Below are positions 46,934 through 56,243 of a stretch of 64,000 nt of DNA, one piece after another (within the stretch, counting starts at the first letter, position 1; each line of letters starts with the position of its first letter). The translations under genes and the position numbers were made by a program. Under the pieces are notes generated by a model. That model was not told the origin of the DNA. It did no database searches and saw only the letters and a program-made list of their open reading frames with translations. Where the stretch lies: the NCBI GenBank assembly GCA_965112735.1, contig OZ218958.1:2852001-2916000 (forward strand), written 5' to 3'. This stretch comes from Phaeosaccion multiseriatum (lineage: Eukaryota > Ochrophyta, other classes).

Positions 46934-47802
46934 CAGTAACATCAGTAGCAGCAGCAGCAGTTGGTGATACTGCAGCAGCAGGAGAAAAGGTGCTACGCCA
47001 ATGCCAGAGTTCCTCTCTCTCTCTCTGTTCCATGTCCCCCTCCCTCTCCCCTCCCCGCAAACCGCACCCCTCCTCCTTCGGCGCGTCAGTGTTTGTGGAT
47101 CACAGTTGGCGAGGCTTCTCCATTCCCCTCTCACGGGGTCATGAGGTGGGGCTATGGGTATCCCCGCCCAGGGGGGGACGGGGGTATGGCTGTATATACC
47201 CCCCTTCATGGGCCTTTCGCCCCGCCAAGGGTGGGAATGGAGTCTGAGCGTGAGCCTGAGCCGGAAACGCGTGTTTGGACGCCAAGCACATCTTGTCGCG
47301 CCGCTGTTGCTCACGTCCGCCAGAGAACAATGGAAGGGCATTGGCGAGTGAGGAGTACTGAGCAGTAGTGAGCAACAGCGGGGACGGAGGGGAGGGGAGG
47401 GGAGAGGGGGGGTGCCGAAGCAGGCTTTCACAAGGGCCTTTCTCGTTAGTCGCAAAAGCTTTTCGTGGCAAGCAATTGTTGGGCAGGGCACTCTCTTGCC
47501 TTCATTGAAGGTGAGAGAGAGACAAACAAGGCTTCTTGACGAGGCTTTTATTCTTTTAACACTCGATTTGCGTAAGCATCGCCCAAATCGCCCGTTTTTT
47601 GGGGGTCGGGCGGCAAAGGGGTGTGCTCTTGCAGAAATGCTCACAAAAAGCGATCAAAGCCGAAAGACTACACTATGAGATCGATAGGCATCTCAAAGAG
47701 CTACGCGAAGAGCTGTAGCACTTCTCCCACCGTCATTTTGCTGAGCTCTCCCAAAACTCGAAAAACTCAACAATATTTACGAAATCGAGTAAAGACAAGT
47801 AT
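46934..47802. other. Intergenic region, ABC1K 3' to FNIP2 3'
   Basis: Convergent 3' spacer of 869 bp. A copy of CAGCAGTTGGTGATAC lies at about 46955-46970, right after the stop codon, within CAG/GCA triplets. I see no gene; long minus-strand frames here are compositional. Confidence 0.5.
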
Positions 47803-49944
47803 TCAAAACCTGACCACCTGAAGCCCCTCGGGTAGATCTGCAGGCAGCCTGCATCTCCTCCCCACCGTAAGCTTCTTCAGCCCAGCAGGTAGGCTCTCCA
47901 GAGGGCAGGAGTATTCAGGACTCAGTGTAAGAGCCCGCAGAGAGGGAGGGAGGTCCAGGGGGAGGTTAAAGTCACGCCCCATGCGTACCTCCTCGACACC
48001 ATTGGGAAGAACCACATGCTGACCAAATCCACCTCCAAAAGTGACCTTCTTCAGCGAGGAAGGGAGGACGATTGGCCTGTTGAACACTGAGATCCATGAA
48101 AACTTCAGCTCCTCCAGAGAGCTTGGTAGCACCAAATCAGCCTGATCGAAGAATTCTCCAAAAGTGACCTTCTTCAGCGAGGAAGGGAGAACGATTGGCC
48201 TGTTGAACTCTGAGCCAGTTGTAAACTCCAGCTCCTCCAGAGAGCTTGGTAGCACCAAATCAGCCTGATCGAAGTACTTTCCAAAAGTGACCTTCTTCAG
48301 CGAGGAAGGGAGAACGATAGGCCTGTTGAACAATGAGAAGCATAAAAACTGCAGCTCTTCCAGAGAGCTTGGTAGCACCAAATCAGCCTGACTGAAACGA
48401 CTCCCAAAAGTGACCTTCTTCAGTGTGGAAGGGAGAATGATAGGCCTGTTGAAATACGACCAATCTGGAAACTCCAGCACCTCCAGAGAGCTTGGTAGCA
48501 CCAAATCAGCCTGATCGAATTGTTCTCCAAAAGTGACCTTCACTAGCGAGGAAGGGAGATCGATTGGCCTGCTGAACCTTGAGATATCTGAAAATTCCAG
48601 CTCCTCCAGAGAGCTTGGTAACACCAAATCAGCCTGATCGAAGTGATCTCCAAAAGTGACCTTCTTCAGTGAGGAAGGGAGAACGATTGGCCTGTTGAAC
48701 TCTGAGGTCCATGGAAACTCCAGCTCCTCCAGAGAGCTTGGTAGCACCAAATCAGCCTGATCGAAGAGTTCTCCAAAAGTGACCTTCTTCAGCGAGGAAG
48801 GGAGCGCGATTGGCCTGTTGAACACTGATTCCTCTGAAAACCCTAGCTCCTCCAGAGAGCTTGGTAGCACCAAATCAGCCTGATCGAAGGCTTTTCCAAA
48901 AGTGACCTTCTTCAGCGAGGAAGGGAGAGCGATTGGCCTGTTGAACTCTGAGGTCCATGGAAACTCCAGCTCCTCCAGAGAGCTTGGTGGCACCAAATCA
49001 GCCTGATCGAAGAGTTCTCCAAAAGTGACCTTCTTCAGTGAGGAAGGGAGAACGATTGGCCTGTTGAAGTTTGAGTTCCATGAAAACTCCAGCACCTCCA
49101 GAGAGCTTGGTAGCACCAAATCAGCCTGATCGAAGAGTTCTCCAAAAGTGACCTTCTTCAGCGAGGAAGGGAGAACGATTGGCTTGCTGAACAATGACTC
49201 CTCTGAAAACTCCAGCACCTCCAGAGAGCTTGGTAGCACCAAATCAGCCTGATCGAAGGCTCTTCCCAAAGTGACCCTCTGCAGTGAGGAAGGGAGACCG
49301 ATTGGCCTGTTGAACCTTGAGTCCCGTGCAAACTCCACCTCCTCCACGCCGCTCGGTACAACAACGCGGCGCGCATCGAAGAACTCCGAAAACCCCACAC
49401 GCTTGACCAAGAGTGGCAACAGTGCCAACACTTTGAGAGCAAGAGCCCCATCAGCAGGAGCCAGCTCGTCAGCGCCTTGACGTTGGATGCCGAGGCGCAC
49501 CGCCTTGACGCGAAAGGAGCCCGCCATACCATGGTCTGGCTGCCTCGCCCTAATCCTCCCCGACCTTCGAAGCCCTTCCCCGGCATGTCTTCCCTGCATG
49601 GAGGCGGGAGGAGGAGAGGAAGCCGCAGCAAGGCGTTGAGTCTCCTCGCGCTCCCGCTGCTGCTGCTGCTTCAGCATACTCAGCACACGCGACTGGACAG
49701 CTTGGGGCATGTCGGCGTTGATCACCAAAGCGCGGGAGGTTAACTTGTCGACCTCCTTGCATACGCCCCACAGAGCCTTGTTTGAAACACGGCCAGCAAC
49801 CACCCTCAATGCCGCCGGCCCGCTGCTGCTGAGACTGGTGCGCTCTAGCAAATTTCCCCCCGCTCCACCAGTCTCTTGACGACTTTCTTCCATCACGATG
49901 CCCCCCCCCTTCGTTTCACCTCCCTTCGACGTGGTGCCCTTCAA
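47803..49944 (-). CDS. FNIP-type repeat protein, copy 2
   Basis: Intronless, 713 aa, ATG at 49944. Same architecture as the copy at 30925: a nearly identical N-terminus (MKG.TSKGGETKGGGIVMEE), the MAGSFRVKAVRL segment, then 11 units of about 41 residues with FNRPI and LPSSLKKVTFG half-repeats. Copy 2 lacks two residues in 'VAGRVSNKALWG' and has an additional Gln run near residue 90 from CAG repeats. Individual repeat units differ in order between copies, suggesting independent shuffling after duplication. Homology with copy 1 continues about 180 bp upstream, but the sequences diverge at the very C-terminus ('LPEGLQVVRF' versus 'LPEGLQLTYA') and downstream. Head-to-head with the ankyrin pseudogene. 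Function unknown; protein interaction likely. Confidence 0.8.
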   Translation of the reverse strand: MKGTTSKGGETKGGGIVMEESRQETGGAGGNLLERTSLSSSGPAALRVVAGRVSNKALWGVCKEVDKLTSRALVINADMPQAVQSRVLSMLKQQQQREREETQRLAAASSPPPASMQGRHAGEGLRRSGRIRARQPDHGMAGSFRVKAVRLGIQRQGADELAPADGALALKVLALLPLLVKRVGFSEFFDARRVVVPSGVEEVEFARDSRFNRPIGLPSSLQRVTLGRAFDQADLVLPSSLEVLEFSEESLFSKPIVLPSSLKKVTFGELFDQADLVLPSSLEVLEFSWNSNFNRPIVLPSSLKKVTFGELFDQADLVPPSSLEELEFPWTSEFNRPIALPSSLKKVTFGKAFDQADLVLPSSLEELGFSEESVFNRPIALPSSLKKVTFGELFDQADLVLPSSLEELEFPWTSEFNRPIVLPSSLKKVTFGDHFDQADLVLPSSLEELEFSDISRFSRPIDLPSSLVKVTFGEQFDQADLVLPSSLEVLEFPDWSYFNRPIILPSTLKKVTFGSRFSQADLVLPSSLEELQFLCFSLFNRPIVLPSSLKKVTFGKYFDQADLVLPSSLEELEFTTGSEFNRPIVLPSSLKKVTFGEFFDQADLVLPSSLEELKFSWISVFNRPIVLPSSLKKVTFGGGFGQHVVLPNGVEEVRMGRDFNLPLDLPPSLRALTLSPEYSCPLESLPAGLKKLTVGRRCRLPADLPEGLQVVRF

Positions 49945-50184
49945 TGTACTCTCTCTTTCCTTCCCCCTTTCCAGCGTCTCTGCGATACTTCACTGTGGTT
50001 CGGTGGTGTAGACCGACTGATCGGGAATCGGGAATTGGGGGGAATGGAAATCATCAGAGTCAAAGGACCTGACTTGACTTGACGTGTTGGTGCTAGATTC
50101 GTTGAGGGGGCTCACAGCTCCGGCCGAGGGCTGGAAGCAAGAGGGGGGGGGCAACAATCGGCCTTTTTTTCTTACGATTCCATC
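49945..50184. promoter_or_regulatory. Divergent spacer, FNIP2 / ankyrin pseudogene
   Basis: 240 bp. The FNIP-proximal ~180 bp are the inverted duplicate of the FNIP1 upstream region; the rest belongs to the ankyrin unit. The duplication breakpoint therefore falls near 50120. Confidence 0.5.
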
Positions 50185-51640
50185 ATGGAGGACATACATG
50201 CAAGTATCGCAGCAGTGAGCAGGAAGGAGGAGGCAGTGGAGCAGGCGTTGAGCGCGCAGGGCAGCTACCTGGGGCTGAGCTTGGGAGGAGCAGCACCAGC
50301 AGCGGATGGTGAGAGGGAGGGGATGAGAAAGGAGCTGCTGATGCACCTCCAAGCTTCGAGAGAGGAGAAGAAGCAGCTGAGAGAGGAGAAGGCTCACGAG
50401 AGGGACGAGAAAGTGAAGAAGAAGTCTCAGAAAAGGGACGAGAAGGCGAAAGAGAAGGCTCACGAGAGGGACGATAAAGTACGCGAGATGGAGAAGGAGG
50501 CAAAGTTATTAGACGAGAAGACAATAGAGAGAGGGCCTTGGAGAGAGAGAAGGAGCTGATCCTCCTCCACCTCGAAGTACAACCCTCAGCAGCGCCCAGA
50601 AGCCGCAGCCCCCACAATCCGGACGGTGAGGTAGAGGAGGGGAAGCCAGGGAGAGACAGGAGGGGGGGTAGCAAGCGGCGACGTTCGACCTCCGGAGGAG
50701 AGAGTGGAGATAGTGGACGTCCTACCTCTCATAGCCTTCCCCTTCCTGGCTCGGGCGCCTGTGCAAGCGCCTTTGGTATGGAGGAAGTGTATGGAAAGGT
50801 GATGGAGCTCGTGGGAAAGGGGGAGTAAGCTTTTGTGGCGACGGTGTGCAAGGAGTGGAGGGGTACTACGTTGTAGAGCACGCAGCCAAGACGAGCCAAG
50901 CAAGTGTAGTGGCCTCCATCGATCGTGTGTACTGGGCCAGGAGGCACGGCTACGAGCTTACAGTCGAAACGTTCAGGGCCGCTGCTCAGTATGGAGATGT
51001 GAGCATGTGCAAGGCCCTTCATCACATGGGCTGTCCCTGAAGTGAGGCGGTGTGCGAATCGGCATCGAGAAACGAGCGGCACAGCCTGCGTGTGCTCAAG
51101 TGGCTGCGCTCAGAGGACTCGGCTGACTCCAAGCAGGGGAAATGCCCGTGGGATGGGAGGGTCTGCCGTGGTGCTGCGCAGAGGGGGGACTTGCAACGGC
51201 TGGAGTGGCTTCTGTCGGATGACATGAACGCCCCCTTTGATGCGTATGTATGGCACGGTGCTATTGAGTATGGGCACGTCTCTGCGCTGGCATGGCTGCT
51301 GAACAATCCCAAGGTCAGGGCTGAGCTGGACGAAGCGGGGGAGGGGAGTGGGTGGAGGGGAGGAGCTTGGAATTCTGCCCTTCTCGACCGTTTCGACGCT
51401 CTGCGGTGGCTGCATGCCAACGCGCGTGAGTTCTGTGATTGGACCTTTAGAGTATGCCAATGTGCAGTTAAATACAGCAAGAGCCTGGAAATGCTGCAGT
51501 GGCTCCGCTCAGAAGAGGTGGACTGTCCGTGGAACGAGAGCGTCTGTCCAGAGACCATCAGGAGAGAGGAGGAGGAAGCAGGTGGACAGTGGGACGTCAG
51601 GGGCAGAGTTTTTTTGGGGGAGATCAAGCAGTAGGTGCAT
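50185..51640 (+). pseudogene. Decayed ankyrin-repeat gene (paralogue of 54852-56243)
   Basis: Starts MEDIHASIAAVSRKEEAVEQ, 80-90% like the intact paralogue. Lesions: a frameshift near 50535 (Lys/Glu coiled coil continues in another frame), TAA at 50826 where the paralogue has Tyr (GKGEY), a frameshift near 50855, TGA at 51038 replacing Trp in 'GCPWG', and TAG at 51632 replacing Trp in 'WVHANGHP'. Between lesions the ankyrin-like units are readable: 'TVETFRAAAQYGDVSMCKAL', 'VLKWLRSEDS', 'LEWLLSDD', 'ALAWLLNNP', 'MLQWLRSEEV'. These Cys-Pro-Trp type repeats are common in stramenopile ankyrin families. The fragment may still be transcribed from the FNIP2 spacer. A functional product would need multiple recoding events, which I think unlikely. 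Confidence 0.8.
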
Positions 51641-52383
51641 GCCAATGGTCACCCCTGGGACTGCCAAGACGGAGGAGCAAGAGCCGTTTTGTGACTTCTC
51701 GTGCTCGGGGAGGGAGGCAGAGGAACTCGGCGGCGGACGATCAAGGTAGAACAGTTGGTGCTATGTTTCCATCAGGCTGGAGGTACCACCTCACTCGAAG
51801 GAGGAGGAGCAGCTCCCGTAGGTGGAGGAGAAGAAAACCCTCTACAGCTCCTTTTCCCCCTAAAGGGTGCCATACTGACAATTCTCAAACCTGCAATTAG
51901 CAGCCTCTGCCCTCCTCATTTAAGCGTATTAGTTCTTGCCTCCTGTGCTGCATGCTTCATGCTCCTGTTCAAAGTGCTCCTCCGCCCCAAGCGTGATGCC
52001 CTCCAGCCAAGCCCACTCACCCTGTGCCACGGGCGCCCGCCCGTCTTCCGTGTGAGCTGCCTACTGCAGCGCTCGAGCGTCAACCCCATGGGCCCCTCCC
52101 GTGCTGCTCTGCATTGTCCTCGCAACATGTTCATCCCGGCGGCCCTCCTATGTCTCGTTCCTCCGACGGCTTTGTGTGGTGCTCTCTCTGCACACCTTGC
52201 CTCCTTCCTGCCACGCGCTGTCGCCCCCATCGTGAGTGATGGAGACGAACAGCGACAAAGCGGCGGTGCTGATGCTCGGCCGCTGCTTGGGCCTTTGAGA
52301 TGGTCTTGATGCTGCTGCTCAACCTCATCTTCTTGCCACATGCGCAGTACTTTCCCCCTCAACCCAAATGAGAAGAATTAAGC
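51641..52383. other. Spacer after ankyrin pseudogene
   Basis: 740 bp with no supported gene. A frame at 51701-52309 is open (202 codons) but has no recognisable domain and no good start context. Confidence 0.4.
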
Positions 52384-52500
52384 AGCTGAAGCCCCTCGGG
52401 GCAGATCTGCAGGCAGCCGGGATCATTGTCCCCCCACCGAACCCCAAGCTTCCTCAGACCAACAGGCAACAAACTTGTGCTGCATTCTCTGGGCTTTGAG
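52384..52500 (-). pseudogene. FNIP gene 3'-end remnant
   Basis: The minus strand matches the last about 35 codons of the FNIP genes: LPVGLRKLGV then, after a small shift, CLQICPEGLQL, compared with LPAGLRKLTVG...LPADLPEGLQL. The GAAGCCCCTCGGG..AGATCTGCAGGCAGCC stretch matches the end of FNIP2 (47820-47850). No repeats are attached, so this is a truncated relic. Confidence 0.7.
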
Positions 52501-52545
52501 GCTGAGGGATGGAGAGGTACCGAGGGTGGGGGGAAATGCTTTCAA

Positions 52546-54690
52546 CTAACCAACACTTTCACATGAGCACAGCGCGTCACTCCCTAGAACCGCCTCTGTC
52601 CGCTCCCCCGGGGATAGCCCCCCGGGGTAGTACAGCCCCCTCCGCGGCCTCTCCCTCTCCCCGCCAGGCCCTGCAAAGTCCACCGGTACAGTGCCCCACT
52701 CAGTGCCCCCGGTGTGGAGAGTAGTGTCCCCCTCGGGGAAGTCCAGAACCTGTGGTGGAGTCGTGAGCATGGGGCAAGGCGCAGGGAGAGAGGATCGTTA
52801 CCCATCTGCTGCCATCCGGGAATATTGGCAGCCCAATGTCTGCGGGTGCCTCGTCCCGCCGTCCGCCCTCCCCTCCCGTCCCCTCTCCTCTCCTCTCCGT
52901 TCGATTGGTGCACGCGGAGCTCAGCTCAGATCCGTGCTCGATCTAACCGCCCCCGCCCCCGCCCCCAGCCACCCCCACCCACGCTCCTCCTCTCCTCTGC
53001 CCTCTCCCCTCCCCTCTTCCCTCTCGCAACTCGCCATAAAGTGAATGTGGGGAATGTCGCTGAAGCCCGTGTTGCCGCTGAGGCCCAGCAACTGCCCCAC
53101 GCAGACACTCTGCCCCACCTCCACACACAAGCCGGGAGCAAGGTGTCCGTACACGGCTGTCTCGGAGGAGAGGAGGGGAGAACAGAGCCCCGCAGAAGGG
53201 AGAGAGAGGGAGAGAGGGGCAGAGAGAGGGAGGGAGGGAGGGAGGGAGGGAGGGGGGGAGGGGGATCGTTCGCCACTCTTCAATGTGTCACACTGTGTCA
53301 CACTGCTACTACCTGGTGTCTACATTCATGTACACACCTTCAGAGCCATCCGTGTGCACAACGCTAACAAAGTTGGCCTTGCCCATCATATCCCGCTGCG
53401 GCCCTCCCTCGCAGCTGTCCCACTTGCAGCCCAGCACGGTGCCGGCTCTGGAGCAGAGGACACGCGTCCCCTCTGGGCACGAGAAGTCAATACTGTGGCC
53501 GTACTTGCCGGTGTGAGAGCCCTCATTGGGGCCTCGACAGCAGTACAGAGGGGCGCCTTTGATGCATGCGTCCGCGTCGTGTGGCAGAGAGATAGAGATA
53601 GAGGAGGGAGTGGGTGTGGTCAGTATGGGAAGCTCTATTGCAGAGGGTGGGGAAGGAGAGGCGGGGGGGGGGTTCGCCTGTAAGGAGCTGGGGCACACCA
53701 GAGTAACAAGGGCAAGAGACCCAACGCTTCCACTTACTGGACCTGAGAGCCTGTCTACCTGTCCCGATCCAACGGTTTCAGCGGTTTCAAGGGAGGCTCT
53801 GGAATAGATCAGTCGTGCCCCTCTTACCTCCTCCCCCGCCTGCTGCTTCTCCTTGTTCTTCTGTGTGGCTGAAGGGGTAGTGGTAGATAGCGGAGGCATC
53901 GTGTGCAGACGTCCTGCAGGCAAGCCACTCCACGTCGACTCGGAGTCCGGCACAGGAGCGCCGCACAGTGGCCACTCTGTGCAGTGTTGTTGCTGATCGG
54001 TCCTCTGTCCTGACACCCCCCTCTGTCCTGACACTCCCCTGAGGGAGGGCGGGCAGGGTGGAGGAGGCACGCAGCAGGTGGAGCGGAGCATCTACTTGTA
54101 GAGGGGGTGGGGGAAGAGGGAGGGGAGAGAAGGGAAGGGAAAGGGCTTAGTTGGCCCTTGTGAGCCCCAAGTGAGCGAAGCAAGAGCCACCTGACCCCAA
54201 TAATGTGCGTGCATCGTAGTTCTGCAGTGGTTGGGGAGAAGAAGGATGTAGCCTGCTTCTTACCTTCGCGGTGGCAAGGACCGTCACATTGGGCCTCAGA
54301 TGGGGCTCCTTTCCGCCACTCCCTGTGGTAGTAGCTATGGTGTGAAGTTTCGCCGCCACTGCATCGTCCGCCGCCCGATGGAGGGGGGGAAGCGACTGGT
54401 CCTACTCCAGCGGCAGACCCAACCGCAGCGGATGGCGATTCTCCAAGCCCGCAGCCGATACACTCGAGAAGCAGCATCGACTCTTGGTGCGGCTGCTCAA
54501 TCCTGGTATGCTCCTCCCCTCCTTGTCCATGCTCACTGGTGGTGTGAGCAGTGTTTGCAGACACTGTCAAGGTCACAGTTAGCCTTGCAGGGAACAAATT
54601 GCCGTTAGTGGCCAGGAAGTGGAGAACACAGGCATCGTGCTCATCCTCCACTATGACCAGCTCTACATTGGAGGGTTTGCAGGTGTCCAT
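52546..54690 (-). CDS. M23 (LytM/lysostaphin-type) metallopeptidase
   Basis: Five exons proposed on the minus strand: 54690-54264, 54094-53828, 53742-53338, 53156-53035 and 52749-52546, 474 aa. The N-terminal ~45 residues (MDTCKPSNVELVIVEDEHDA) form a beta-rich domain like those preceding M23 domains in bacterial proteins. The peptidase domain has 'YGHSIDFSCPEGTRVLCSRA', 'VSVVHTDGSEAVYGHLAPG', 'VGQSVCVGQLLGLSGNTGFS' and 'PHIHF', giving the zinc ligands His...Asp and HxH. M23 enzymes cut glycine-containing or peptidoglycan-type cross-links; the substrate in a eukaryote is unknown. The best fourth intron uses GC-AG (ATG|GCGAGT), joining HIHFM to VLDFPEG in frame. No signal peptide is visible, so an upstream exon is possible. 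A bacterial or organellar origin is inferred. Confidence 0.72.
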
Positions 54691-54851
54691 GCTTCTTGCT
54701 GTCCGTCATACCCTCCCCCTTTCGAAGAGGGAGTGTGGGAGCGCCTTTAAGTGGGCGTGTTGTGCGAGTAGTCGTCGAGGTCTCACAGGTGTCCCCTTTG
54801 TTATTTCATTCTTTGAGGGAAAAATATTTTCCCTCAAGGAAAGCTTCCAGA
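54691..54851. promoter_or_regulatory. Divergent spacer, M23 peptidase / ankyrin gene
   Basis: Only 161 bp between the two start codons; any promoters must overlap. It contains an imperfect inverted repeat TTTGAGGGAAAAAT/ATTTTCCCTCAA at about 54813-54837, just upstream of the ankyrin ATG. Confidence 0.45.
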
Positions 54852-56243
54852 ATGGAGGACACACAGGCGAGCATTGCAGCAGTGAGCCGGAAGGAGGAGG
54901 CAGTGGAGCAGGCGTTGAGCGGGCAGGGCAGCTACTTGGGGATGAGCTTGGGAGGAGCTGCGGGAGGAGGGGGTGGTGAGAGGAAGGAGCTGCTCATGCA
55001 CCTTCAAGCTTTGAGGGATGAGAAGAGGCAGCTAAGAGATCAAGAGAGAGAAAATGCGAAAGAGAAGGCTCAACAGAGGGACGAGGAGGCGAAGGACAAG
55101 GCCCACGCGAGGGAGGAGACGGCGAGAGAGAATGCTTACGAGAGGGGCGAGAAGGAGAAAGACAATGCCTTGGAAAGAGAGAAGGCGCTCCTCCGCTTCC
55201 GCCTCGAAGTGCAGCTAGCGGCCTCCGCTAGCGAAGAGAAAAAGAAGGAATGGGTGGATGGCGCAGGCGACAAACCAAACGAGACAGGCGTGCCCAATGG
55301 TGGATGTGCGACCCTCTCTGACTCGGGCGATGATCGACCCAGCTGTGCAAAGGCCCTTGGTGTGAAGGAGCTGTATGAAAAGGTGATGGAGCTCGTGGGG
55401 AAAGGGGAGTACGCGTTCGTGGCGACGGTGTGCAAGAAATGGAGGGCGTACTACATCGTTGCGCACCCAGCCAAGACGAGCCAAAGGAGTGTGGTTGCGT
55501 CTATCGAGCGTGTGTACTGGGCCAGGAGGCACGGCTATGAGCTTACCGTCGAAACGTTCAGGGCCGCTGCTCGGTATGGGGGAGATGTGAGTATGTGCAA
55601 GGCCCTCCGTAACATGGGCTGTCCCTGGGGCGCGGCGGTGTGCCGCTCTGCAGCTTTGAACGAGCGGTACAGCCTGCGTATGCTCAAGTGGCTGCGCTCA
55701 GACGACGTAAAGGAGGGTAAATGCCCATGGGACTCGAGCGTCTGCGATGCTGCAGCGGGGAGGGGGGACATACAGCTGCTGGAGTGGCTTCTGTCGGATG
55801 ACGTGTATGCGCCCTTTGATGACGGTTTGTGGTGCCATACTATTGGCGGAGGGCAAATCTCTGTGCTGGCATGGCTACTGAGCCATCCCTGGGTCAGAGC
55901 TGAGCTGGAGGAAGCTGAGGAGGGAAGTGAATGGAGGAAAGGATCCTGGCATGCCGCTATGTGCTCCCAACTGGAGGCTTTGCGCTGGCTGCACGCCAAT
56001 GCGTGGGAGCTTTGTGAGTGGGGCACTCGAGTATGCCAATATGCAGTTACATACGGCAAGAGCCTAGAAATGCTGCAGTGGCTCCGCTCTGAAGAGGTGG
56101 GCTGTCCGTGGGACAAGCATGTGTGTCCTGGGACCCGTTGGAGACTTTTTGGCGGCCCTGAGGGACTTGGCATTTACCCGGAAACGTTTAAGATCAAAGA
56201 CTGGGTCCATGCCAATGGGCACCCCTGTGACTGCGAGGACTGA
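54852..56243 (+). CDS. Ankyrin-type repeat protein with N-terminal coiled coil
   Basis: Intronless, 463 aa, ATG at 54852 (MEDTQASIAAVSRKEEAVEQ), chosen by match to the pseudogene paralogue. Residues about 45-130 are a Lys/Glu/Arg coiled coil with a heptad-like 'ER.E.AKEKA.' pattern. Residues about 170-215 ('VMELVGKGEYAFVATVCKKW') resemble the F-box-like/ANK-associated lead-in seen in stramenopile ankyrin proteins. About seven degenerate ankyrin units follow with Cys-Pro-Trp loops: 'MGCPWGAAVCRSAA', 'GKCPWDSSVCDAAAGRGDI', 'LEWLLSDDVYAPF', 'VLAWLLSHP', 'ALRWLHANAWEL', 'MLQWLRSEEVGCPWDK'. The role is probably protein binding; no partner can be inferred. Intact, unlike the copy at 50185. Confidence 0.78.
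   Translation: MEDTQASIAAVSRKEEAVEQALSGQGSYLGMSLGGAAGGGGGERKELLMHLQALRDEKRQLRDQERENAKEKAQQRDEEAKDKAHAREETARENAYERGEKEKDNALEREKALLRFRLEVQLAASASEEKKKEWVDGAGDKPNETGVPNGGCATLSDSGDDRPSCAKALGVKELYEKVMELVGKGEYAFVATVCKKWRAYYIVAHPAKTSQRSVVASIERVYWARRHGYELTVETFRAAARYGGDVSMCKALRNMGCPWGAAVCRSAALNERYSLRMLKWLRSDDVKEGKCPWDSSVCDAAAGRGDIQLLEWLLSDDVYAPFDDGLWCHTIGGGQISVLAWLLSHPWVRAELEEAEEGSEWRKGSWHAAMCSQLEALRWLHANAWELCEWGTRVCQYAVTYGKSLEMLQWLRSEEVGCPWDKHVCPGTRWRLFGGPEGLGIYPETFKIKDWVHANGHPCDCED

Noticed and set aside
46784-47644. Minus-strand frame of 286 codons after ABC1K
   Set aside because: Overlaps the last ABC1K exon and intron, and has no recognisable domain.
50185-51640. Stop-codon reassignment to explain in-frame TAA, TGA and TAG
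   Set aside because: All other genes in the window end at ordinary stops, and the intact paralogue has sense codons; pseudogenisation is simpler.
51701-52309. Plus-strand frame of 202 codons with hydrophobic stretch
   Set aside because: Lies between relics, no homology recognised, and no good ATG; better seen as spacer.
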